The translations under genes and the position numbers were made by a program. Under the pieces are notes generated by a model. It ran no database searches. It saw only the letters and a program-made list of their open reading frames with translations, and was not told where the DNA came from. From Patagioenas fasciata (taxonomy: Eukaryota; Chordata; Aves; Columbiformes; Columbidae): a DNA stretch of 64,000 nucleotides. The DNA is taken from contig NC_092521.1 of the NCBI RefSeq assembly GCF_037038585.1, forward strand, positions 110,572,605 to 110,636,604, written 5' to 3'. Shown here in pieces: positions 1 through 13,202 of the stretch (the stretch's first letter is position 1; each line of letters starts with the position of its first letter).

Positions 1-1
1 C

Positions 2-235
2 CCTGAGTATCTCAACACCAACCAGTCTCCACTGGCCAAGACTGTCTTTGAGAGCTCTCCTTACTGGATCCAGGCGGGCAACCACCAAATAAATCTGGAC
101 AATCCTGACTACCAGCAGGACTTCTTGCCGAAGGAAACCAAACCTAATGGTCTCTTGAAAGTTCCTGCAGCAGAGAACCCAGAGTACTTGAGGGTAGCAG
201 CACCAAAAAGTGAATACATTGAAGCCTCAGCATGA
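2..235 (+). CDS. EGFR: EGFR, last coding segment (C-terminal tail), 5' partial
   Basis: The final 77 codons of the epidermal growth factor receptor, a plasma-membrane receptor tyrosine kinase. The window opens inside this exon; the frame starts at base 2 and ends at TGA 233-235. The peptide contains the family's tail motifs in order: PEYLNT (Tyr codon 8-10), NPDYQQDF (the Shc-type NPxY site), PKE.KPNG, and NPEYLRV, followed by SEYIEASA. From known EGFR biology, these tyrosines correspond to human tail autophosphorylation sites that recruit Shc, Grb2 and phosphatases. The kinase domain and the rest of the gene lie upstream of the window. Two tyrosines, in SPYW and SEYI, are not present in the human tail as I recall it. 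Identification rests on motif order and on the neighbouring LANCL2 gene, and is very secure. Confidence 0.97.
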   Translation, partial: PEYLNTNQSPLAKTVFESSPYWIQAGNHQINLDNPDYQQDFLPKETKPNGLLKVPAAENPEYLRVAAPKSEYIEASA

Positions 236-1720
236 CCATAGAGAATTTCTTCTTGCAGCAAGGAAAGCCACCTGTCTGCTGCAAGAACAGACTCTTGCTT
301 AGAGCGAACAGTGACCATAATGCATCAATAAGCACATCTTTCCTTTTCAGCATGGAGGCTGAAACTGCAGAGCCTATTTGATGGTAGTTTGGGTCTTTTT
401 GTGCCCATTTCCGTGTAATTACTGAGGCACATAGCCTGCATTCAGATGCATGTTGGGATGGAACGGGATATTGCTGGACAGAAGAAATATGGATGCATTC
501 CTTTAATTTTCAAATGGTAGCATGGTAAGAAGCCACTCTGGGATGAACTTGAGAGCTGTACACATTGTACAGTCAAATTCCTTTCTACAGTCTGTATTTT
601 TATAAATGTTTCTAACAGAATTTTTGCATCTTCTACAAGATCAGATTCCCGTACTGCTGGTCTGGCATGTGGTGCTCAGATCACCAGTGGGAAAAAAAAT
701 AATGTTACTAAATAGTTTTCAGAAACTCCTGGAACAGAAAGAGTTATTTCAAACCATCGGATTTTTACAAATTGGCTCCATTTACTGCTTCTTGGCACAA
801 ACAGGAGAAGTGCATCTGGGGGACTTAGGGGAGATTCTGCCCGGAGCAGTGTGGAGTGGATCAACCTGTGGAAAACTACCAGAAGGAGCAAAATGGCATC
901 ACCTACTGACGACTACTGCTAAAAACTGACAGGAGGAACTCACTTCAAAGTCATGGTTATAAAATGCTTGCTAGTCTGTTTTCTGATGGTCAAACACAAG
1001 ACATTTTTTTTTTCTAATCTCTTATGCAGCTGTCGAGTTGTCAAAATGCCTTTCTTCTTCAACAAAACTGTTAAAGATGTTGCCGTAACTGAAAAATGAA
1101 ATGTCAAATAATGTTTAACAGACTTAATTAAATGTCAAGGAAATGCAAATGGTGGCAAATTGGAGCATTCATGAGACACACTGGGAGAACTATACTAAAT
1201 TAAATTTGACTCGGGCAAGAAACACAGGTAGCTCTAGCCAAGCAGTTTTATTTCCCTTCTTAAAGGGACTCAGAGCAGAAATCAGTTTCCCGTATACATT
1301 TGGCAAAGAAAAGGGGTATATCAGTGTTACACTTTACTCACTTCAAGGCAGAATACTGCCAGATGCTGTACCACACTGGGGCAGAGACCAGGGCTGGTTG
1401 TCTGTCCCTTCAGGGTTACATATTCTGGCAATACAGGAAGGGGCCATGAGGATGAATTAAGGAAAGGAAGAATAATCTGTAGTGATGGAAAATAATATTA
1501 TCTCCCTCTTCTGAAACACAGGGCTGCCTAGTTCTTCTTTAAAATACCCAGGATCATCTTCTGTTTTCAGTGTAGAATAGGCAGACTAGTCAAGGCTCAG
1601 ATTTTAGCTTCATAGTATAAATCAATCACATCAGGAAAAGCTGCTACTCTTTCCATGGGCCTGTGAGATAGAACTATTAATGATTCTTCCATCGTTAACA
1701 TTTCTTATTAATGTAGGAGG

Positions 1721-1726
1721 AATAAA
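1721..1726 (+). terminator. Candidate poly(A) signal AATAAA (proximal, EGFR)
   Basis: Canonical AATAAA about 1.5 kb after the EGFR stop, in the context GGAGGAATAAAATGCC. It would give a short 3' UTR form. Downstream sequence is only moderately U/GU-rich, so use is uncertain. Confidence 0.35.
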
Positions 1727-4115
1727 ATGCCTAAAGTATTAATTTAGTCAATCATTTAGATGGGTTCCACCAGGAGCTTGGCAGTGCTATTTTAATCAAA
1801 CCACCAGATCAGAAACCAAATGCACATTTGGTGATTTTGGAACAAAGGCCCTTAACTAGTTTGATATTGGCAACTTGCTTGAGGGTAGCATAAGCAGCTG
1901 AGTTGCAGAGGATATGTAGTCTAAGTAAGTAGCAAGAAATAGTCAAATTTATGTTGCCACTGTGTTTTGAATGTATCAGTATGTTTCATTTTAAGTATTG
2001 CATCTGGAGTCCAGGATCAAGCACCAAATCCTCAGAACGTTGTTTTTACAAATTTATTGAGGAATGAAGGGGAAGAACAGTCATGTGAAATGACCCCTTT
2101 TGTAAGTAACATGGTGTAAAATGCATTAGCAGCTTGTGTGAGTGTGCAGTAGTTCATCAGCTACACTGCAGTCTCAGGTAGAGAAGTATATTAGGTCAAA
2201 ATCCAAAGATCGTCCTGTTTGGTACATCTCTGTCACCATGACCAAGTCCCAGGCACAGCAGTAGGGAGGATGTAGTGTTTGACTTCGATTATTACTGGCT
2301 TGTATTGAAAACACTAACCAAAATTCAGTTCCCACGTCCAATTAGTGGCAAATTTCTCCTTGCATTCCTGAGAGCAGATTTGTTGTGTTGCTCTCACAAC
2401 TGTGCAACATGTACACACAGGCAGTACCACTTTTCTCCACCCACCGCCCCAGGAGGAATGTACATGAACACAAAAAAAAGATTGTAACAGAAATCACAGA
2501 TACTTTTCTGTTTGCTAAATCTGTTGTGTTTCTGAACAGAACAGTAGAAAATCACATAGTGCACGTTTTCCTGCAGAATCTTTCTGACACTTGCACAAAA
2601 GAATGTATTTATATTTTGTTTTAGTTTGTTAGCTAAAACAAGAAAGTGACCAAGAAGTAGCGATATGCATCACCAGCATTATGTAGCATGAACATTATTT
2701 AATAGAGGTTAATATGCTTGCCCATAACAGTTTAGGACGGATTCAGGAGCGGCTCATTGCTAGAAACAGGGAGATTAATCTAAAAATCAAGCAAAACAAG
2801 CTTGAAAGAGCATCACTTTTTGAATGTATTGTTTTTGATGAGAAACGTGGGAAAGAGGGCACAGGACCACAAACTGTCAATACATATGTACAGATTCCAG
2901 ATTGGTGAGATCAGCTATATTGTAAAGTAGTAAATGGTAGAGATAGTCAATAACCATCCTGTAGGCCATGATTTGCAAATTGGCAGCTCAGAAATTACTC
3001 AAAAGCGGGAAAAAAAAAAACAAACTGGGCAGTGTGCTGTAGCCTGTGGGCAGTGCCTGCAGCAGCAGGTACAGTGGCACTGGAAGTGGATGGGATCACC
3101 CAGCTGCATGGCTGTTGCTGGAGGCATGGGTGCTACACAGGGTGATGCTCAGAGGGTGACAGACATGAGCAATGTATCAAATGATACACACTGTGATGGA
3201 AAAGAAAATTAAAAAATCAATAAGCAGATGAAATTGTCCGGTTTTCCCACTGCAGCGCACTGATCATGTAACAGCAAGGAGCCCCATGCAGATCTTAAAT
3301 GCTCATAAAGGCAAACATGGTTAGGCAGCATTTCATGGGACCTTGCTGCTGCAGTGTTGCATGGAGTTTAGGCTACTGAATGGGACATAAAAGTTGTGTT
3401 TTTACAAATCTTACAAAAAATAAATACACTGCATCTTGAGAGCTTACACACATCAAAGTCCAAAAATAACTTGAAAGTTCTGCTGTTGTTTCTCAGGAGG
3501 TGTGGGTAGAAAACGCTGATTTTTAAAACACAATGAAATAGCGATATGTAGCAAGCCACAGCTACTTCTAAAAGCTAACATGGTCTTACCAGTTGAGAAA
3601 ATAAAAATTTCCCTTCTTACTGTATTTCTCATGGAAGGGAAAATAAAACCACTCACAAGTTAGTGCTTAGCATCTCTTAATCATGAAGCAGCGGTTAATA
3701 TGGAACTTCTTTTGCAATTATAATTTAAGACTTTTAATAACTGCTAGGCATATGAAAATGTAATAAAGTCAAGAGTCTTCATCTTCGATGTTTTCCAGTG
3801 ATCTTTGTACAGTGTCAGTGCACTTGACTTCATCTGGGCCTTGGGTTGTTTTCTTCTGCTGCAAAGGGAGTTGGCTTGGGAAATTTCCTTCATGTTGCAA
3901 TTGATCTTGTCAGGTAAATTCATCCAAGAGGCTGGGGGCTTGCTTTTGTTTCCAGCTGACAGGCAAAAATGCACTGAGTTTTCCAGAGAGAGCAGTTGGA
4001 AAGAAATGGTGGTTTCTGGAATACCTCAGGGTGACACCCTGTCCCACCAGTTTCATTGCCAAGATAGCCATGTGAAGCCCTGACATTAGAAAATACAGTC
4101 TCCTGGTTTATTTGA

Positions 4116-4121
4116 AATAAA
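4116..4121 (+). terminator. Candidate poly(A) signal AATAAA (middle, EGFR)
   Basis: AATAAA followed within 10 bases by a GU-rich stretch (GCAGTTTGTGTAGGGAG), the usual arrangement of a functional cleavage site. It is one of several possible EGFR mRNA ends. Confidence 0.4.
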
Positions 4122-6305
4122 GCAGTTTGTGTAGGGAGAGTAATGCCAGGTAAGGGGTACAGCCAACCAGTCCATACCTGAGATAGCTGCTGAATTTACT
4201 CGGGGACATCACTGAAGCTATTTACTGTTCCTGCAGGTACAGGTGGGAATAGAAACATGGCTCCTGTCCCTGCTACCAGCTTGAAGCGAAGCCCTGTTGC
4301 AGGGATTGCTTGTGTGAAAACCAACGTGTGTGGTATTCGTACCGTGGGATAACTCTCTTCCTTGGGAGACGCAGTTAGGGCTACAGCAATATTACAGGGC
4401 CTCACACAGCTTAAAGAGATCCCATCACAAGGTGCTTGGGGTGTCCTCCGTATGTCTGGGGGTGCTCCAGGGTGCCAAGGACAAACTCTGCATTTCCAGA
4501 CGAGTGCTCATTTTTCAGATTCAGAGTTCAACATCTTCTGTTGAGGCAGCTGAACTTCTGTTGAAGTACAACTGCTTCCTCTCCAAATGAGCAGTTACTA
4601 TACTCTGGCTTTTGTTTCTCTGTGAGAAAACATCTGAATCAGGACAAAGTATGAAAATGTACCTGTGTCCTCTTACCTAATGGAAACCATGTACTCATGA
4701 AATGTCAAATCCTGTGTATGACACTTAGCCAGAATGCTTTGTAATATTTGATCACCACTGGTTCGAGTTTTTATATTGGGATCTCATTTTCTACCTTTCT
4801 TTTTGTAATTTCTATCTCTTTGTTCTGACATACGACTTTTAAGGAGCCTTTTTAAAATAGGTTTTAAAAAATATTTTTTAAAAAGTATATACAAAAGAAA
4901 AACATGGCACCTTCAAGTAGCTTTTCAAATGGGCTGCATTAGGACCAAAGATGTAATGTCTTGTTTTCTTGCTTTAAAGGAATAGGGTATTGATCACAGT
5001 ATGCACAGCCTCTTAGTATAGGGAAAAGCTACAGATCTCCACTCTTCATTACAGGTGGGCTATACCTCCACTGAGCCAGGAGGGCTTGACAGAATGGTGA
5101 GGCCGGTCCATAGAAAACCAAACCAAATATCAGGACCAGGTATTACTTCAGGGCCAGACCTACAACTTCTACTCCATTTCAACTCATTTTCTACTCAGCG
5201 CAATAGCTAAACAGCGACACAGTGAAGAAAAAAAAAAGCATGATGTTTTGTCTCAGCATCACGAAAAAATACAGTGATGTGAAGATGAGACGTGATAACT
5301 GCTTTCTATGTGAGGAAGTGTGTAGGCAGGCAGTGAGACTTTAAAATGATAACACTTTTGGTTATGTATTACTTTAATTATGTGGGGGAGTTGAAAACAC
5401 AGTGCTTCCATGATAGGCTTTGCTTTCTGCCACGCATCCTGCCTCCATTCAACATTGTGTGCATTGGCAGATCACTCATGTTACCATGGCCCTGTGGACT
5501 GAGAATTGCAGGTCGGTCAGAGGTACTGCATGCAGCTCCTCCTTCTTATACACAGGAGAGAGGAGTACAGCGATAGTAGGCTGTACCACCGTCAGAGATC
5601 AAGCAGACCCTCAGCAGCATCCAAACAAAGGGTTTCCTGAGGAAAAATTGATAACTAGAGACCTAGCTGGCAAAAGAGAAGCCACTTCTTACACCACTGA
5701 AGTTAGCTGGCAAAATGCCTTTGGCCAGGATTCAAGGCTGGTGCTCCACCAGCTTTCCACTTTTACATGGTGAACATGGGCTGTCCATATGCGTGACAGC
5801 CTTGTGGTCTCTCTGTGCCTCTCACTTTGAAGGAACAGATCTTTCTGATCAGTACAATGAAAACTAGAAATCAAACCCGCACCTAACAACTAAACTGGTT
5901 GGAGGTTGTTTTTTCCTATGCAGCTGATACAGTACGTTTCCAATCATGTTGGAATTCATCCAGACCCTTCTCCTTACCTTTCACAAGCTAGTTGAAGAGC
6001 GTGCATTTCGAACCGCCATCCATTTTATCCTCATATTTTATGAAAGGGAATAAGTGAAGTAGTCTACAATGGTAGGAGGCTTGGCTCACATACCTAGGTT
6101 GTTTGTTTAATCTTCCTAATATCATTCCCCCTGAAATTAATGGGATGTTTAACTTGATTACACTGAAAGTATAAAACAAGGCTAATGTCGAGTGATTTTT
6201 TTAAAATCCCTCGCAATAATCAGAGATCCTATGGATCCATGGCCCATTTCAGGCTGCTTTTTATTGATACAATCAACCGAGTATAAGTTATAGTGTCTTG
6301 GTTTT

Positions 6306-6311
6306 AATAAA
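6306..6311 (+). terminator. Candidate poly(A) signal AATAAA (distal, EGFR)
   Basis: AATAAA in TTTTAATAAACTGT, about 6.1 kb after the EGFR stop and inside the most AT-rich UTR-like block. It fits the length of the long human EGFR 3' UTR. Another AATAAA at 7553, followed by T-rich sequence, is a further alternative. Confidence 0.35.
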
Positions 6312-6540
6312 CTGTAAAGCAATATATCCACAGATACAGACGGTACCCTCACAGCATTGTAAAGTTACTCAACTATGAAAGCACTATTTGTACAATAACA
6401 AACTCTTGACTTTTATATGGTTTTAATGGTTTATACTGTTGATCAAAGATTGTTTGTATATTGAGTGATAAAAATGAGGTGTATATTATTCTTTTTAATT
6501 GTTTTTAATTTTGGGGAGAACTTTTATTGTAATATACTGT

Positions 6541-9500
6541 TGTATTTGGGGGGAAGAAAAATCAGTGGCTGGCTTGTAGGGTGTGTAGCCAGAGAAGAAC
6601 TCATATTCAGGGTTCTTTATTGATGGACTTAGATTTTTTTTTTTCCGATAAAAGCTGTAAGTTTGGGGATTTATCCAGAGCTTAGTGAAGCTAATAACAG
6701 GACCCTTTCCTCTCTCCAAGACTCTTTGGCTCTCTGCCTGCACAGTACTGGAGTTTCATAATGTGAGCAATAATACAGCTAACACTTATGACTGTTGGAA
6801 GTGCAATATGAAAGCCCCTGTGCTGCTTATTAGGGCGCTAATAAAAGCTGCTCTTTTGAATTGCATGGCAGGTTCTCACTTCAGTTTTATGACAAAAGCA
6901 GAAGCACAGACAAAGCAATCTCTCAGAAGCTCATCTGTGTGTCATTTGGCAGATGAAGCCATACTGCCAGCCATTTATGAATTGCATAGCTATGGGATGT
7001 GCAACTGCAAGGCAAGACTCCCCCATCAGGACTGGCAAAATAAAGTCTCAACCAGAGCCACACCGGTGGTGTAAATTGCTGTACTACACTGGGCAGAAAG
7101 AGAAATTCTGTTAGCAAAGCCAGTCAAATGAAGCCCCAGGGTCCCCTGAGTTTGATGTTTAATTACACGACTGATGGAACACGTAGCAGACAAATATTGA
7201 AGAAATTACAGGGTCTTCATCATAACAGAGCAAAATGCACTGGGTTGGCAAGACAGTGAAGAAGAGAGGAGCTGGAACTGACAGTATGCATTCAGCCTGG
7301 ATAAGTCCCCAGTATCACAATTAGTAAATTAAATAATTTTTATCTTTTTAGATTAACTTTGTACACAGAAAAAAAAAAAAAGCCACTACCGCACCTTTCT
7401 CATTTTCATCTTTCCATCCAGTCCCTTCCAATACATAGGCTGCATGTTTTCCCAGCTCAACTTACTTTATGCAGAAATGATGTAGTCTTAATCTTCATAT
7501 TACTAGTTCTCAGAAATGTCTGATGCGTATTAATGCATGGTATTTTTATTTTAATAAAAGTAATTAAATAAGTCCTTGCTCTTTTGGCATGTGATTGTTT
7601 TCCCCTTTTGGTGACCAGCTAGCTTGGGAAGATTCTATCTAAGCTAGTATTAATATTATGAAGAATAATATACAGTATTAATATTGAGAAGGAAACTGAA
7701 GTATATGTTGTACATCCATATGCCTCCTATGTGAGGATCAGAAAACAACTTAGAGATTCAAGAGTCTTTATCAGACAAGAAACAGCTATTCTCCATATTT
7801 CACAGAATAATGGGCAGAGCAATGCCTCTGTACTTACCCCAGAAAAGATGGGGACACTGATCGAGATAAATCTGCTGTTAAAGCACTGAAAGAGAGGAAG
7901 TTAAAATGAAGAATGGTGTAGGTATTGAGATGTCTGGGTATTTGGGAAGGACAAGCATTCAGAAATTCCACTGAGCTCAGTGCTGCCAACTTTAAATAAC
8001 TGAAACATAAAAACTGACAAAGGGCGCAAGAGGAGAAGATAGCCAAAGAAATACAGCTGCAGTCTAACCGCCTATCTGCCTTCACAGGATGTGGTAGGTT
8101 AAGATAAGATAAAGAAAATTGCTATGTAAGGATAAGAGAGGGATACAAGTCTCTTCCACGTGCTTCGTCATTATCGGCAGCAGCTCTAAGCCAGCCTTGC
8201 CCTTCATAGTTACTTGATGGTGAGTCTACTCCAATGTGCTCTTGAAACCAACACAAAAAGACAGACAGGCACCAGGCAGATCCTGGGAGAAACAGTGATC
8301 TTTACATGATTAAACAACGTGATTATGCAATAGTTATTAGAGGCAGAATTGATCCCAAATTCGTCTTTGTAAGCATCCTTGTCAGAGTGCTAATTGCATT
8401 GGCTTTTCTAATGCTTCTCTTCAACAGGAGCTGGTTCAGATCAATAGGTCACTTCTCCCAGGGGAACAGTGCTCACTGGAAAACTTGAAATCATTATTTA
8501 GACAGAGATGAGCCCATTCCAGTGCTGGTAGCTGGGTCAGTTCAGAGGATTTCCACCAGGCTGGTTGCAGGGGGAAGCCAGTGGCAGGAGGGTGGAAGCA
8601 GCACATTCAGTCTAGAGACCTCCGTGGTAGCCCTGGCTGCTTCATGGTATGTGACAAAATTTAGCCCCACGAGGACCCAGGGAGATAGGAAAGCATATTA
8701 CACACAGGTAGGGAAGCAAGAAAAAGAAATGCAAACTGGGCTGATGTGAGATGGCCTAAGGGGAGGGAGCAAATAGGTGGTGTGGCTGCACAAAGGACTA
8801 TCATGATGGAAAAATAGCATCTTTCTTAAGGACAGAAAGAAAACTTTTGAGGAGGGATGAGCTAAGACAAGACATGTCAGAGGCTTCTGGACTGGTTTGA
8901 AAAAAACTGGCATTTTCTTTAAAATAAATCTGCATCAAAATTTGGTCACTGTTGAGTATATTAACACAGCCACCTACCATTTATTTCCTAAGTTATTAAC
9001 TGGACCCCTTTATACACATTGTTATTTTGTTTCATGACAAAGGTTTGAGCCCTCTGGAGATGTTTTGGATGGGATTAGATGGACTTGCTCAGATGGTCTG
9101 TTGGACTTGCTTCCTTCAGTAGAGGAGGATGTAGCAAGTGGTATTTTGGGCAGTGCCGCAGGAAGATAAGTGCCTGTGGATCCTACCTGGAAGTAGGGAG
9201 GACAAGCACAGGCTGTAGGAAAGAGACAGTTTGGAGCAAGTACCTGTTTTTGAGCCCATGTTTTAAGACTTCAGCTGCAGTGATGGCGGCCTGTTATACA
9301 CCTCCCTTGACAGAGGGTGAGTGTGATTTCACAAACATTAGCTCTGTAGCTGAACGGCATACAAGCATGTGTACTGCATGTTTCTTAGCAAGGTTTCTTA
9401 GGCACCCAGCTCACTTAGGTCTCTCTAAAACTGACCTGTTAGATTTTGCATGAAAAAGAAGACCTCTGAACAAAGAATGACTTCTACAAAGAGATGCTGG

Positions 9501-12500
9501 ATATGTGGCCTTCTGCTCTAACCGTTCTATGCAGAACAGGGTACAGGCATGTATGTATGTTTCCTCTTGCAGGATGCAATTTCCTATTTTGCAAGCCTGT
9601 CAGCTGCTTACACAGAGAAAGCACTACTTCAAAGAGTGTTTAATGGGCTCATAGGTGACAGTCCTGATTGATGGGTCACTGAGTATTGAACTTATTATTC
9701 AAAATGTTTGCTCAGAAAACTTTATTGGGTGAAAGACTGCTATTCTATTAACATCTATTTCCAACTAATTTAATGACCACAACTTAAATTTATGCTTTCT
9801 CACACAAAGAAACACCAAAAAATTACCCAGAGTCTACCAGGAAATTAATAAACAGGTTCATTACAAACTGAATTACCCAAAGAGCTAAACATGCCCTCTT
9901 TTCATACACTTCCCTTGAGCACCTACTACTAGGCACTGGGAGAGGAAAAATGTTTTGCTATATAGACCTTTTGTCTGATGACACCCAGACAGAATTTTAA
10001 TAATACTGATGGAAACTAGAGGCCAAGCCTGGCTCCAGTCACCCTGGAAACATTTGTGGCTGTTCACTCCCATTCACTAAGCAGAAGAGTTATTCCCTGG
10101 TCCTGGGGCTGCTTCAGCTCCCCACTGAGTATAAAGCAATGGGGTCTGACTGAAGCCCTGTTGATTTACATCCACTGAACCACAGTGCTTTTAATCAGTT
10201 TATGAATTTATGGCTTGTCCTCCATTATGTCCGCTATACACTCAAGTAACTAGTGGTGGCTAAGATGAAGTCCAACAGTTGCTATTTGCATCTTCTCCAG
10301 GTATTCTCATGTCTCAGCTCTAAACACGTTCAAGTGTGAAAATGCCCCAAAACACCTTTGTACCAACATTACCTGTCTCATAAACCTGTTAGTTATAAAA
10401 TTTTCCAGTGCTACAGTGGTCTATCTTAATGAAAGCTTAATAAATTAGGCACGTCAAGATTGCTGTCAGAAGATCATTAACTAATTTTATTGAATACGAA
10501 AATATACTAACTTGTGTGATGAAGGAGACTGCTGTTTCCCTTGTCACATGCTTCAGTTCCTGTGAAAGCATATAGTAGATGAAGAATAACTGGATGAGTC
10601 TAACGAAGACAAGGGGAGTTTCTTTATTTAACCAGCAGAAAAACCTCTGAGAATTAGACTCAAAGCCTGTTGTTGCTGCTGAGTTACTGTGATTAAATGA
10701 ATAAGATGCACTAGTGCAGACTGTTTAGCGTGTGGCTCTTCACTCTAAATACTGCCATTTTCCATGGGATTGCATGAAAAGAGGGTATTATCAAACTTGC
10801 CAGTGGCAAACATGCTGTCACATCTTTTCTGTCTTTCCAGGGTAGGATGTATTATGTAAAACAGAACACCAGCATGGGTTGCCTTCATTTATGAGAAGAG
10901 TTAGTCTCACAGATCTTGTTCAATAAACTTAATTTCCTGGGTCGCAAGGTTATATTTCTGTTCTGTGTTGAAGTCTAGGAGAAACTCTGAGGGACTTTAA
11001 TGTTACAAACAGAGAGGTTCTTCCATTTGGTGCACAGTGGTGGTGTGCAACCTGGTGCTTGAGCCCAGCCTCCTCCTGCACCAGCAGGCACCCTTGGCAG
11101 TGCTGGTCCATGGGAGAGGCAGCAGCATCACAAAAGGCAGCAGCAGCTACACTGACAATGCCAAGCAGGTAAATTCGACATTGAAAACCTGTCAGCAAAC
11201 TGGATTCATAGCAAACCACTTCAGTGCGGCATGCAAAACAAAGAAGTTGTCAGAAATCCCACCTTGATAATCATCAACAAGTTTAGCATTTAAAAAAAAA
11301 AAAAAAAAGGAAGAAAGACAAAAAAAGAAGTTTTCATCTTCAAAGTCCTTTAAAAACATTCACTAATTAACTTCCATGTCTCAGTATTGCAGCTATCATG
11401 GGAAGGGCCTCAGGGGAAATGGTAGCAAAGTTTTAAACATCCCTGTAAGATGTCAGTTGTACCACAGATTCTTTTGTTTTTTAAACTCACCACTGAATGC
11501 AAAGCACTTCTATAAATACTTCAAACAGTACTAGCAATGATATTGAAATGTGTACTTCTGTATACAACCTCTGTAAAATCTTATGCATCCTTTATGTTCC
11601 TCTTAAGTCTTTAAAATATGACTAATGACACACTGGTCCTCTCTGCTGGAGTGAATTTCTCTAGGTGGGTATGTAAAGACTTGCATACATTATTAACTTT
11701 GTGAAGTAGCCCCACAGAAGCTCAGTGAAGCTGTTCCTGGTGTAATATAAGCATTTATCATTTGCATGAGTAAAGCCGTAATGAGCTCAAATTGGCAGTT
11801 CGGCGTCTTGTTGGCATAGACAGGCTTTTATGCACAAGTAGATCCTTCAGCCAAGATGCAGTTCCTACTTTCACTTGGGTTTTTTTTCTGGGCAGCCTTT
11901 CATCTTGGAGAAGGAATTTCGTGGCTCACTTGGAGGTCCAAGCTAGAGTGTGCCCCAAGAAGCCTCACCACAAAGGAGTTTACTGCTGTGCCACTGATAA
12001 GAGCATCAACCACTTGTGCATGTTATAAAAGCTAAGTTCAACTTGCTAGCTGATGATTGTGATCCAAAAGGTAAAACTGTAGTAAAATCTGTATTTTTAA
12101 ATGACACAATTCTGTATATATTTCCTCTTAGCACTGTATAGCATAATATAAAAGCTCACAGGAATAGTCTTCTAAGTGTCTTGGTCTCTTTTCCAATGGG
12201 ATTTTGAATAACCAGATTACTTAGGACCCAGTTCTTCAAAGCACACTTACACTAAGACATTCAGATAGTCTCCTGACAGATGGCTTGCCATCTGACTCCC
12301 ACTGCTTTCAAGATGTGGTCCTGATTCTTTTATGGAAACTTTTCCTTACTCCCTCATAAAACTTAAGTTGTTTTAGGAAAGTGGCCATAAAGTTTAGTTT
12401 CCCATCATTGGCTGCAGTAAGGTCTGAGAACACACCTAAAAACAAATTCTGAGTAATGTGTTCATAAGAGGGGGTTTCCTCCTGCTCTCAACTAAACTCT

Positions 12501-13197
12501 ATATGGTTTATGACTTCCTCATAGGTTTTGTTTTGTGATGCAGTTGTGACTGCTTTAGTGTCATACAACTTTGCTGCAGATTATATTATTTAATTCATTT
12601 CAAATGCAAATTTTTAAAGGCTCTGTCATGATAGAGCCACTGCATGTCTCCAGTTTTTGGGCTTCTGTGGTGATCACCATGACAGAGTGACAAAATTATA
12701 ATTAGTAGGCATCATTGACAATTAAACAAGAGCAGCAGGATTTGCTATTTACCAGTTCACTTGCAATTTTTAACAGTTTCAGCAGTTCCAGTCAGTCAAG
12801 TGAAACTGTGCAAGTGGAAAACTAGATCCATAAAGTTGTAGGTGAGTAACTAGAAACATCAGAAACTTTTATTCGGGCATGGTTTGCTAACAGTTGTTGC
12901 TAACAGTCCAAATGGGGTATGACCTTTTCAGTTCTGTGGTGTGGAAATGCATGCAAGACACACACTAAAACACCAAATGGGTTACTATCAATGGAATTTT
13001 TCTCTTTAACTTTGCTGCAGGAAGAAGGGTACATCTGTTGAAACAGATGAAAGCTTTTATGCAGGTCTCCACAGAGGGATCTCAAAGTTCATTATATTCA
13101 CTTTGTGAAAAGTTTTCACTGAAGCTTTTGTCTCAGCTTCACACAAGGTAACCTTCCCATCTTTTAATTCTTTGAGGCATATAACTATTATTTGTTT
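6541..13197. other. Intergenic, no gene seen
   Basis: No exon-like ORF, RNA gene or recognisable transposon was found. It contains an A-run at about 7369-7381, a 17-base A-run near 11290 followed by A-rich sequence, and mixed-composition DNA. The block 6820-7060 has the balanced, ATTA-containing look of conserved non-coding DNA, but this is only an impression. Confidence 0.5.
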
Positions 13198-13202
13198 GAA
13201 TC
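13198..13202. repeat. Target-site duplication GAATC, left copy
   Basis: The five bases GAATC immediately before the LTR that starts TGTCCTGG. The same five bases follow the LTR at 13864-13868. Confidence 0.85.

Larger units (their letters stand above)
236..6540 (+). other. EGFR: Probable long 3' UTR of EGFR
   Basis: AT-rich, non-coding sequence directly after the EGFR stop; ORFs here are short and show no family motifs. Several AATAAA hexamers occur (1721, 3762, 4116, 6306), so the mRNA could end at different points. Human EGFR has transcripts with short and with roughly 6-kb 3' UTRs, so an end near 6.3-6.5 kb is plausible. The very AT-rich block 6240-6540, with TTTTAATTG- and TTTATTG-like runs, looks like UTR rather than spacer. 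The true 3' end cannot be fixed from sequence alone. Confidence 0.5.

Noticed and set aside
11037-11306. Possible retrocopy: ORF followed by a 17-base A-run
   Set aside because: The peptide is unrecognised, no target-site duplication was seen, and A-runs are common here.
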